DNA of 64,000 nucleotides from Methanobacterium formicicum DSM 3637 (lineage in GTDB: Archaea > Methanobacteriota > Methanobacteria > Methanobacteriales > Methanobacteriaceae), in NCBI RefSeq assembly GCF_000302455.1, contig NZ_AMPO01000005.1, positions 1 to 64,000 on the forward strand, in the 5' to 3' direction. Position 1 is the first letter of the stretch. The number at the start of each line of letters is the position of its first letter. Positions 42,200 through 51,014 of the stretch are shown here, one piece after another. Both the position numbers and the translations under genes were made by a program. Below the pieces are notes generated by a model, which saw only the letters and a program-made list of their open reading frames with translations, made no database searches and was not told where the DNA came from.

Positions 42200-43249
42200 A
42201 TGTGTGATTGGAAATCCTATTTAAATGCAGATCCTATTCCATGGCTCCTGGAAGAGGATAACCCTTCAGTTAGATATTTTACCATGCTTGATATTCTGGA
42301 TAAGCCTCAAAATGACTCCCATGTCACTTGTACCAGAGAAAAGATAATGGAAGTGGGCGTAGTTCCAAAAATACTGGCTAAACAGGAATCTGGTGGATAC
42401 TGGGGGCTCCCTGAGAATTTTTATCTTCGTGGCAAGTATAAAGGAACTTCCTGGCAGCTTATAATACTGGCAGAGCTAGAAGCAGACCCTCGGGATGAAA
42501 GAATTAGAAATGCATGTGAATTCATCCTTGAAAACTCCCAGGATCCTGAAAGTGGTGCATTTTCATATATTAGTAGTAAAGAGGTAAGGGGTAGGAAATC
42601 TGCTAATAACCTAAGCAGTAACGTTGGCGGAGATCATGAAAGAGTCTTGCCCTGTCTCACAGCCAACATGACCTGGAGTCTTATTCGATTGGGATATCTG
42701 GATGATGAGAGGATTCAAAAGGCCATAAAATGGCTTATAAAATATCAAAGATTTGATGATGAACCAGGGAAAGCTCCCGATGAATGGCCATATAAACGAT
42801 GGAAACAATGCTGGGGCAAACGCACCTGTCACAGTATCATAATAAAAACCCTCAAAGCCTTGGCTGAAATACCACCAAAAAGCAGAACTCCTGAAATTGA
42901 GAATTGCATATCCAGAGGCGCAGAACACATGCTCAACCACCATATTCATAAAAGAAGCCAGCCTCCAGTCAAGGGTAGTTTTAAATGGTTAGAATTTGGT
43001 TTTCCACTGATGTGGAATGTAGATGCTCTGGAAGTGCTGGGCTTACTTACTAAATTAGGGTACCAAGATGAAAGGATGAATGAAGCCCTGAAAATCATGA
43101 TTTCCAAACAGAACCCGGAAGGCCAGTGGATCCTGGAGAACACCTTTAATGGACGATTCCAAACCAGTATCGAAAGAAAGGGAAAACCAAGTAAATGGAT
43201 TACTTTAAACGTTTTAAGAGTTTTAAAACGATATTATTCGAATTTCTGA
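42200..43249 (+). CDS. Alpha/alpha-toroid (prenyltransferase/squalene-cyclase-like) protein
   Basis: 349 residues of repeated helical units of the terpene cyclase/prenyltransferase superfamily: KQESGGYWGLPENFY, RNACEFILENSQDPESGAF, IQKAIKWLIKYQRFDDEPGKAPDEWPYKR and MISKQNPEGQWILENTF. It lacks a clear DxDD cyclase motif. CWGKRTCHSIIIKTLKAL has Cys and His that could hold a zinc ion. Its role is unknown. The ATG has no obvious ribosome binding site. It lies 81 bases after the second GyrI gene on the same strand. Confidence 0.82.
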   Translation: MCDWKSYLNADPIPWLLEEDNPSVRYFTMLDILDKPQNDSHVTCTREKIMEVGVVPKILAKQESGGYWGLPENFYLRGKYKGTSWQLIILAELEADPRDERIRNACEFILENSQDPESGAFSYISSKEVRGRKSANNLSSNVGGDHERVLPCLTANMTWSLIRLGYLDDERIQKAIKWLIKYQRFDDEPGKAPDEWPYKRWKQCWGKRTCHSIIIKTLKALAEIPPKSRTPEIENCISRGAEHMLNHHIHKRSQPPVKGSFKWLEFGFPLMWNVDALEVLGLLTKLGYQDERMNEALKIMISKQNPEGQWILENTFNGRFQTSIERKGKPSKWITLNVLRVLKRYYSNF

Positions 43250-43266
43250 TTAAACAAGTCCTCAAA

Positions 43267-43283
43267 ATTAGGGTATCCCTAAT
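43267..43283. terminator. Perfect 7-bp hairpin
   Basis: ATTAGGG-TAT-CCCTAAT lies 17 bases after the toroid-gene stop and 73 bases before the AEC transporter gene. It may be a terminator or an operator. Confidence 0.4.
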
Positions 43284-43356
43284 CAACACCAGAATTAACA
43301 ATATCTGAATTAATTCGAGAATATTAAATTATGAAAAGAGATATACATTATACAGT

Positions 43357-44259
43357 ATGAACTCCTATGAAACCATTATCGCCATTGTATTAATGATTAT
43401 TATTGGCTATATATGCCGCAGGTTTGAATTTTTAAAGGCAGAAGATACTCAAACCATCAATAAGATTGTGGTGTACATTGCCATGCCATCCTTGATATTC
43501 CTGGCCATGTACCACGCAGATCTATCAAACTTCCAAACTTTTGGAACCATTACCCTCATTTGTATTACAATGGGCCTCATATCTGGAATTCTGGCCTACC
43601 TTTTCACTTACTTTAAGGGTTACCCAGCTAAAACTCGCTGGGGAGTGGTTGCAGCTTCCACCCTCTTCAACTCAGGATTTTTGGGATATCCTGTGGTGCT
43701 GGGTGTCTTTGGAGCTACAGGATTAGTGAGGGCAGTATTCTATGATGTGGGCTCCACCATACTATTCATATCCTTCGGAATATTTTTCTTAATTCTTTAC
43801 GGTGGTAGTTACCAGGATATAATCAAAAGATCGGTCTTATTCCCACCGTTACTAGCAGTTATCCTGGGAGTTATTGCCAATTTAGCTCATCTTCCACTGG
43901 GATCAGTCATTCCCAGCACTCTCACTTACCTTAGCGGTGCTGCAATACCCATGATAATGTTGGCGTTAGGTTTGTCCCTGGAATTTAAGGGTATTAAAGA
44001 ATATTTTGGTGTTGCTTCTTTTGTTACAGTGCTAAAATTAGTTATTTCACCATTAATTGCCCTAATTGTGGTGGGACTGGTGGGCTTCACAGGACTAGAC
44101 CGGACAGTAACCATTGTGGAAGCTGGTATGCCCTCTGCCATGCTCAGTCTGGCCCTGGCCATCACATACGACCTGGATATAAAAGTAACTGCCGCCTGCA
44201 TATTCCTGAGCACAGCCCTCAGCATGATATCCATCACTATTTTAATCTTATTGATATGA
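43357..44259 (+). CDS. AEC-family (auxin efflux carrier type) transporter
   Basis: 300 residues with about ten membrane helices. The AEC features are MIIIGYICRRFEFLKAEDTQTINKIVVYIAMPSLIF at the start (given in part), FNSGFLGYPVVLGVFG, the GSVIPSTLTYLSGAAIPMIMLALG segment opening the second half, and the VEAGMPSAMLSLALA motif near the end. Members export organic acids or amino-acid-like compounds; the substrate is not predictable. The start has no strong ribosome binding site. Confidence 0.92.
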   Translation: MNSYETIIAIVLMIIIGYICRRFEFLKAEDTQTINKIVVYIAMPSLIFLAMYHADLSNFQTFGTITLICITMGLISGILAYLFTYFKGYPAKTRWGVVAASTLFNSGFLGYPVVLGVFGATGLVRAVFYDVGSTILFISFGIFFLILYGGSYQDIIKRSVLFPPLLAVILGVIANLAHLPLGSVIPSTLTYLSGAAIPMIMLALGLSLEFKGIKEYFGVASFVTVLKLVISPLIALIVVGLVGFTGLDRTVTIVEAGMPSAMLSLALAITYDLDIKVTAACIFLSTALSMISITILILLI

Positions 44260-44351
44260 TCTTTTAATTCTAATAATGAGGTTTTAATCTGGATAATGGG
44301 TTCTAATTCATTAATGAGGAGTCCCTGTTTAAGGGGATTTTAATTCTTTAT

Positions 44352-44416
44352 AAAAGTCCGTGATTAGGTGATAGTTTTTCAGGGATATTAGTAAGTAATC
44401 TTCTTCAGGGACTTTT
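44352..44416. terminator. Long-loop inverted repeat between convergent genes
   Basis: AAAAGTCC (44352-44359) and GGACTTTT (44409-44416) pair perfectly. The right arm is followed by TTTTTGACTTTTT-like T-rich sequence. It lies between the convergent AEC and MFS genes and could stop both. Confidence 0.35.
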
Positions 44417-44446
44417 TGACTTTTTAACAGTCGATATTTCTTCTTT

Positions 44447-45850
44447 TCAATCAACAGACTTTTTATACCGGGTCATGGCAATCAAAACCAGTGCTACTCC
44501 CATGGCCAGTGCCCCAATAATAAATGCATTGTGCAGCCCCTGAGAGACCAGTGCTGGTGTTAATTTATCACTGGTACTGGGGCCCACTGTGGTATAAACA
44601 ACCATAGCTGCTGCAGTACCCAGAATCCCGGTTCCAAAACCATTACCGATCATGTTGGAAGTGTTAACCAGGCCCGACGCTATCCCCCTGTACTTGGATG
44701 GGCTTTCTGAAAGAATGAACTTAGTGTTAGGTGGGTTGAAAGTGGCCACCGAAGCCCCTAAAATCAAAAGCCCAATTGCTATATAGATTAAGCTACTTGA
44801 GGGGTTGAAAGTGGATAAAACCAGACACCCAATCACTCCAATTGCCGCACCCATAAGAGTAACCCGGTTAGGTGCGATTTTATCCGAAAGCACACCGGCC
44901 AGGGGGCCAACTATAATGATGGCAATGGGCATGAGGGTTAACATCATACCAGAATAACTGGTACTCATTCCCTTCACCACCTCAAAGTAGAATGGTAAAA
45001 GCACCACTGCCCCGGCAAAGGGCATGTTAGAGAAAACATTAGCAGCACTGGCCAGAGATATCTCCCTCATCTTCAAAAAGTTAAGGTCAATCAGAGGTTC
45101 AGGGGCTCTTGATTCCTGGAACACAAAGAGGGCCCAGAATATCACCGAGCAGACTAGGCTACCCAGTATTATGGTGGACGTCCAACCATAATCCAGTCCC
45201 TTGTTAAGTGCGAAGATAAGGGTGCTCTGGGCAATGAAGATCATGACCACCCCGGGTATGTCCAGGGAACCAGGATGTTTATCTGTTTCATGGAGTACGG
45301 CATAACCCAGTATGATGCCAATAATCCCGATGGGAACGTTGATAAAAAATATCCAGTGGAAGTTAATGTATTCAGTTATAAAACCTCCCAGTAAAGGGCC
45401 CAGCGCCAAACCCAGGGAGCCGATTGTGGTCACAATTCCCAGATTCCGTCCTCGCTTGTTTTCAGGGAGGTATTGAAGTACCATGGCCGCTGCGATCCCG
45501 GAGAACATGGTGGCACCCACTGCCTGCATGAGCCGGAAAATAATCAGTTCATGAAACTGGGTGGAAATGGCACACAATGCAGAGCCAGTGATAAAAACAA
45601 GAAATCCAGTGAGAAAAACCTTTTTAAACCCTTTTTGCTGGGCTAATTTACCGAAAACAATTAAAAAACTACTTAAAACAATGATATAAATTAGAATTGT
45701 CCATAAAATAGTGTTGGTAGTCACACCGAAGTACTTAGCCATGGTGGGTAGGGAAACATTCACAATGGAAATATCAAGAAAAGACATGAAACTGGCCAGT
45801 GAAATTACCAGTAAGGTTAATTTTTGATTGTCTCTTAAACTTTCAAGCAT
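44447..45850 (-). CDS. MFS multidrug efflux transporter, DHA2 (14-helix) family
   Basis: About 467 residues. Family motifs are MSFLDISIVNVSLPTMAKYFGV (motif D1), GKLAQQKGFKKVFLTGF (motif A), RLMQAVGATMFSGIAAAMV (motif B) and GSLGLALGPLLGGFITEYINFHWIFFINVPIG (motif C region, given in part). It probably exports hydrophobic or cationic compounds by proton antiport. The ATG at 45850 has GAGGGTGGGG upstream; the TTG at 45868 falls inside that stretch. Confidence 0.93.
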   Translation of the reverse strand: MLESLRDNQKLTLLVISLASFMSFLDISIVNVSLPTMAKYFGVTTNTILWTILIYIIVLSSFLIVFGKLAQQKGFKKVFLTGFLVFITGSALCAISTQFHELIIFRLMQAVGATMFSGIAAAMVLQYLPENKRGRNLGIVTTIGSLGLALGPLLGGFITEYINFHWIFFINVPIGIIGIILGYAVLHETDKHPGSLDIPGVVMIFIAQSTLIFALNKGLDYGWTSTIILGSLVCSVIFWALFVFQESRAPEPLIDLNFLKMREISLASAANVFSNMPFAGAVVLLPFYFEVVKGMSTSYSGMMLTLMPIAIIIVGPLAGVLSDKIAPNRVTLMGAAIGVIGCLVLSTFNPSSSLIYIAIGLLILGASVATFNPPNTKFILSESPSKYRGIASGLVNTSNMIGNGFGTGILGTAAAMVVYTTVGPSTSDKLTPALVSQGLHNAFIIGALAMGVALVLIAMTRYKKSVD

Positions 45851-46083
45851 TAAAAACCCCACCCTCAAAAAACATTTCCCTATTTACACTTATATGGATT
45901 TTTTATTGTTTAATGGAATTATACTTTTGCACAGATTAGCATAAAGTTTGATAATAACCTTTTTAACATCATTCTTCTCTAACAAATTCCCTTATAATCT
46001 AATGTTCCTATGATCTACTGTTAATACGAATAATGGTTAATATTTAAGAAATTTATAAGATAAGATCATATTGAGGTTGTAAA

Positions 46084-46776
46084 ATGGAATATGATGAGAT
46101 CATCAGGGAACTGGAAGTACTGTCAAGCCCACAGGATGTGGAGGGAATGGCTCGTTTTGGGATCAACCCTCAAAAAACCTATGCTGTCCGCATTCCTGAA
46201 CTTCGAAAAATTGCTAAAAAGGCAGGAAAAAATCATAAACTGGCATTGAGACTGTGGGGGGCAGGTTACCGTGAAACTCGGATACTGGCCTGCATGATTG
46301 AGGATCCTAAACAGGTCACCTCGGATCAGATGGATTTGTGGGCTGTTGAATTTGATTACTGGGAGATATGTGACCAGTGCTGTATGAAATTATTCCGCTT
46401 GACACCATTTGCTTATCAGAAAATTTTCCAGTGGAGTGAAAGTGAAGAAGAGTTTAAAAAGAGGGCGGCATTTGCTTTAATCGCAGCCTTAGCAGTTCAT
46501 GATAAGAATGCACCAGATGAAAAATTTGAACAGTTTTTCCCATTAATAATCAAAGAATCAACTGATGATAGAACTTACGTTAAAAAAGCTGTTAACTGGG
46601 CTTTAAGACATATTGGGAAAAAGAATACTTCCTTAAACAAAAAGGCAATTGTTGTTGCAAGTGAAATTAAGAAAATGGATTCAAAGAGTGCTAAATGGAT
46701 AGCTTCAGATGCTTTAAGGGAACTTAAGAGTGAAAAAGTTCAGGAAAGACTATATAAACGATCACAATCAATTTGA
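46084..46776 (+). CDS. AlkD-like DNA alkylation repair HEAT-repeat protein
   Basis: 230 residues of ALK repeats. It opens like other small AlkD relatives (EVLSSPQDVEGMARFGINP..VRIPELRKIAKKAGKNHKLALRLW). DYWEICDQCCMKLFRLTPFAY and KRAAFALIAALAVHDKNAPDEKF match the YdfC/AlkD pattern, followed by VKKAVNWALRHIGKKN, a strongly conserved block. It probably removes N3/N7-alkylated purines, or is a non-catalytic relative. GAGG lies 7-8 nt before the ATG. Confidence 0.9.
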   Translation: MEYDEIIRELEVLSSPQDVEGMARFGINPQKTYAVRIPELRKIAKKAGKNHKLALRLWGAGYRETRILACMIEDPKQVTSDQMDLWAVEFDYWEICDQCCMKLFRLTPFAYQKIFQWSESEEEFKKRAAFALIAALAVHDKNAPDEKFEQFFPLIIKESTDDRTYVKKAVNWALRHIGKKNTSLNKKAIVVASEIKKMDSKSAKWIASDALRELKSEKVQERLYKRSQSI

Positions 46777-46985
46777 GGTATGCGATTATTTCTTTTCATA
46801 ACTTGATTTTGATCTGGGTCTAATTTGGGGAAATATTCTTATAAAGATTCGTCAATTATTAGTTATAATATTAATATTTCAATAATATTTACATATCAAA
46901 CTGTTTACATTGTGAATTTAAGGATAAACTATTGATTTAAATATTCATTGGATAAGTATGTTTCATTCTCCCTATTGGAGGCGAT

Positions 46986-47483
46986 TTGATTAAAAAAGTA
47001 AAATACAAGAAATTTAACATCGTGTTATTGTTGTTGATTTTAGTGATTGCAGTGGTGGTTGTATTACTATGGGCAACTGGAACTTCCCAAAAGGAAATAA
47101 GCAGTAATGGGACTTTCGAAGACCAGTATGTAAAATTCAATTATCCTACTTCATTGGTGGCAGTGCAATACACCTTTGAAAATTACACCATAGTAGACTT
47201 TTATAACTCCAACCAAACCAGTACCAGTAACTACGTTGGGAATATCCGTTTTTCCACAGGTAACCTGACAAATCTGAAGAAAGTATACCCTGATGGTTCT
47301 TCCGGCCAATACAATGGATACCGCACATGGCAAGGAGAAAATAACAATGGACCTTACATCTATATCCTGTTATCATCTACGGATGCACCAGTTAAGATAC
47401 TGCAGATGGATTTCAAATCAGAATATAAATCTGCCTACAAAGAGATCCTGAACACCCTTAAAATAAAGAAAATCCCAGCATAA
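46986..47483 (+). CDS. Membrane-anchored extracellular protein, PsbP-like
   Basis: 165 residues. A basic N-terminus and one membrane helix (IVLLLLILVIAVVVVLLW) precede a ~130-residue exported domain. The domain's FEDQYVKFNYPTSLVAVQY and YKEILNTLKIKK are reminiscent of PsbP-like proteins common in Methanobacteriales. The function is unknown. The start is TTG with GGAGG 4 nt upstream, followed by ATT; this is the same leader layout seen at 1420, where the TTG is replaced by AAA. Confidence 0.8.
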   Translation: MIKKVKYKKFNIVLLLLILVIAVVVVLLWATGTSQKEISSNGTFEDQYVKFNYPTSLVAVQYTFENYTIVDFYNSNQTSTSNYVGNIRFSTGNLTNLKKVYPDGSSGQYNGYRTWQGENNNGPYIYILLSSTDAPVKILQMDFKSEYKSAYKEILNTLKIKKIPA

Positions 47484-47503
47484 CTCAAATTTTTAAGATA
47501 AAC

Positions 47504-47827
47504 ATGAAATACCATGAAAAGGGACTCGGAGCTGATCAAGAATCAGAATATGGTGAAAAAGGGAATTCACAGTTGACACCCCTGGAAACTTCCAAAAAAG
47601 GAGATACTAACCTAATTAAGGCTCTTAAATTAGGATGTCTGGTGGTTATTTTTGGCTTAATAATCGGTGGAGTTTTGATTCTCCTTATTTTTGCCATGTG
47701 GGCTATACTGGCAATCTTTTTTGGAGTTATTTCCGGAATTTCATTCACTTCTCCCCTCTGCTGGGTAGTGGGAGGATTAATCTCACTACTTATAATCTGT
47801 TTAGAAATAACCCATAAAACTAAGTAA
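47504..47827 (+). CDS. Small membrane protein of unknown function
   Basis: 107 residues. A polar, charged N-terminal third (KYHEKGLGADQESEYGEKG) is followed by two long hydrophobic segments (CLVVIFGLIIGGVLILLIFAMW and CWVVGGLISLLIICLEI). It starts 20 bases after the PsbP-like gene, so the two are probably co-transcribed. There is no recognisable ribosome binding site and no family assignment. Confidence 0.6.
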   Translation: MKYHEKGLGADQESEYGEKGNSQLTPLETSKKGDTNLIKALKLGCLVVIFGLIIGGVLILLIFAMWAILAIFFGVISGISFTSPLCWVVGGLISLLIICLEITHKTK

Positions 47828-48375
47828 ATTTGTTTTAAAAAAGGGTTTATTCTCATTTATTTTCCTTTATTCTAATTTATTCTCAGTTATTCTTATTTAT
47901 TTTCAATTACCTCATTTATTCTTAATTATTCTCAGTTATTCTTATCATTTTCATTATTATGGGGAATGATATGCATTAGGTGCATTTGTGAGCGACAAAA
48001 ACAATGGTGGCTTATTTTTCAATATTTTTTCAAAGGGTCGTTTATTATCACAAAAACAACCACCACTATAACTAAAGCCAATAAGAGTATTTTATACACA
48101 TTTTCACCTTTTACGAATTGATTTTTAAATATTCATCTAAATATTTCCAGATTAGGGATTAAATTATCTATAAAAAAAGTTCAGATAAAAAAAGTCAAAA
48201 GAAGGATCATATCCTTCATTTTGTTAAGAACTGTATTTAATCCATTTATTGTAACATTACAGTTAACTGTATCATTATCTGGCTTATTGTAGCCTTAAAT
48301 TAATTGTAAATTATCCAAGTTATTGTAACATTATCCAATTTAGTAACATTTCAAGTTCACTTAACACTGATTTTT
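47828..48375. repeat. Gap with low-complexity repeats
   Basis: At 47840-47955 variants of TTATTCTCAGTTATTCTTATTTATT run in tandem. At 48235-48350 TTATTGTAACATTA-like strings recur. Between them lies a possible 26-codon gene on the minus strand, listed separately. Confidence 0.5.
48019..48099 (-). CDS. Possible 26-residue single-helix membrane peptide
   Basis: GTG at 48099 after AAAGGTGAAAAT opens a frame of 26 codons: a short N-terminus, a hydrophobic helix (ILLLALVIVVVVFVII) and a basic tail NDPLKKY. The composition is that of a small membrane protein. Support is limited to the ribosome binding site and the hydrophobic profile. Confidence 0.35.
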   Translation of the reverse strand: MYKILLLALVIVVVVFVIINDPLKKY

Positions 48376-49977
48376 TCAGGTTTTGCCCTTTTTCAACATC
48401 TTGTTTTTTTCTTTACTGGTAAGGTCTTCCACCACTTCCGATGGGAGTCCTGTTTTAAGGATTTTCCCACCTCTCATAATGGAAGCCTGGTCACAAACAT
48501 CCAGTACAAAATCCATATCATGTGATATTATGAGGAAAGTTTGATTAAGCTCTTTTCGTGCTTTTCTAATGGAATCTGTAACCTGAACTCTGGTAATGGG
48601 GTCCATGGTGCCGGTTGGTTCGTCCAGAATAACTATTTTAGGTTCTTTAATGAGTACCTGGGCCAGGGCCACCCGGTGGCGTTCTCCTCCACTCAATTCA
48701 TCATGATATTTATGGAGGATCTTTTCAGCGTATTCCTCACTAAACCCAACTGCGTTTAAAACGTAAAGTGCTTTTATCTTGGCAAATTCTGCGGGTAACT
48801 CCAGGCTGATGGCTTCGGTCAGGTTTCCCAACACATTACGATGGGGGTAAAGACTGTATTCCTGGTGAAGTATCCCCAGATATGGTTTTACCTGGCCCCG
48901 GCCGAAAGGACCTTTTTCAGTCATGTCGATCCACTGGTCTCCCAGTTTCACCTTTATCTGGCCACTGCTGGGATCGGTGAGGCCATATAACAGTCTTGAT
49001 AGGGTGGTTTTACCTGCTCCAGAAAGACCTACCACTCCGTATATTTCGCCTTCATCTACACTGAGGTTAACACCGTCCACGGCTTTAACCACTCCCCTAT
49101 CAATGGAGTAATAATGCTTTTTAACATCTTGGAGCTCGATAATGGGGCCACCGGTTTCAAACTTTTTGTTTTTTTGGGGTTGGGGTACGTGTTCCATGAA
49201 GCTTTCCACAACTTGCTCTGGATCTCCCTTCTGGATAATTTCACCATTATCCAGCCAGATCACCTCATCAGAAAGATCTCTCATTACCTCTGGCCAGTGG
49301 GAGGTAATTACCATACTTAAACCCTGACCTTTAATACCTTCAATAAGGGCCTGGTGTATGAATTCAGCGGTGGTTGGATCCAGAGTACCGGTTGGTTCAT
49401 CTGCCAGGAATATCATGGGTTCTTTGGCCAGTTGTCTGGCCAGCACCACTCTCTGCTTTTCCCCACCAGACAGATCGCGTGCAATGTGAGTGATCCTATG
49501 GGTCATCTGGGCCAGTTCAAGGAGGTCAATGGCCATGTAAGTGCTTTCTTCTTCATCATGTTCAGTGATAGATTTTAAAACATTATCAATCACAGTTTCG
49601 TCTTCATACAGTGCAAAGGTTCTCTGAAGCATTATGGAAATACGTCGTCTGATGGCTGTGAATATATGGCGGTCACAATTCCAGAAATCAACTTCCTTCT
49701 TCTCAAATTGCCCTCCACATTTACAGGACTGGCCTTCTTTGGATGGTGGTTCAACAGCAAGGCATTCAGGACAAAGTGCAATGTTATAAATTATCTGGCC
49801 GTCATCTGGCTTGTAATCTTTCATTCCACGGAGCATGTTTATTAGAACTGATTTTCCAGAACCGCTCTTTCCCAGAATTCCTAATATTGTTCCTTCTTCC
49901 ACATTAATGTTCAAGTTTTTCAGGACTTCAACGCCATTGAATGTTTTGTTAATGTTTTTTATTTCGATGAAAGACAT
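48376..49977 (-). CDS. atwA: Methyl-coenzyme M reductase system component A2
   Basis: A twin-ATPase ABC protein without membrane parts, needed with ATP for the reductive activation of methyl-coenzyme M reductase. 533 residues. The first ATPase half has Walker A GKSGSGKS and LSGGEKQRV, with an inserted Cys-rich zinc motif (CPECLAVEP, then CKCGG) specific to this family. The second half has GLSGAGKT and LSGGERHRV. It is a single gene on the minus strand, and no mcr genes are in the window. Confidence 0.95.
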   Translation of the reverse strand: MSFIEIKNINKTFNGVEVLKNLNINVEEGTILGILGKSGSGKSVLINMLRGMKDYKPDDGQIIYNIALCPECLAVEPPSKEGQSCKCGGQFEKKEVDFWNCDRHIFTAIRRRISIMLQRTFALYEDETVIDNVLKSITEHDEEESTYMAIDLLELAQMTHRITHIARDLSGGEKQRVVLARQLAKEPMIFLADEPTGTLDPTTAEFIHQALIEGIKGQGLSMVITSHWPEVMRDLSDEVIWLDNGEIIQKGDPEQVVESFMEHVPQPQKNKKFETGGPIIELQDVKKHYYSIDRGVVKAVDGVNLSVDEGEIYGVVGLSGAGKTTLSRLLYGLTDPSSGQIKVKLGDQWIDMTEKGPFGRGQVKPYLGILHQEYSLYPHRNVLGNLTEAISLELPAEFAKIKALYVLNAVGFSEEYAEKILHKYHDELSGGERHRVALAQVLIKEPKIVILDEPTGTMDPITRVQVTDSIRKARKELNQTFLIISHDMDFVLDVCDQASIMRGGKILKTGLPSEVVEDLTSKEKNKMLKKGKT

Positions 49978-50127
49978 TCAATCACCCAATTTTTTATTAT
50001 AATCTCCTTAAAGTGATCTTAAAACGCTTGTTTAAGTTTTAATTTTATTTTATCTTTTATTAACCGTGTTGTTGTATTTATTCTTGATTAAATAGCGTGA
50101 TTAAAGACAGTCATTTTTATTTAGTGT

Positions 50128-50712
<585 letters not shown>

Positions 50713-50716
50713 GTTA

Positions 50717-50745
50717 TGAATATATATTCAATAGTCCAATATATA
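50717..50745 (-). promoter_or_regulatory. Promoter and palindrome of the DUF134 gene
   Basis: AAGTATATATTGG (about 50736-50748 on the plus strand) is a TATA candidate. The perfect 14-bp palindrome TGAATATATATTCA (50717-50730) lies between it and the ATG at 50712. The layout suits autorepression. Confidence 0.5.
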
Positions 50746-51014
50746 CTTATTGTAAATATAGTAGCATATACTAATTTATGGTAATAACTGCTGGTTTCTA
50801 CTTTAATTTGAAATAAAATTCAATCTCTGGTCTAATAAAGAAATATATATGATTATGCGCAAAAAAATGCATATCACTCATTTTTAAGTGTATCTTTTTG
50901 GGGATTGACAGTAGATATTAATTCTAAAAGAATTATAATTCTAAAAGACAATAAATTATAAAATTAAGTTTTGATGATTAAGAAGGGATCATCAGGAATA
51001 AGAGGTGCAAAATT

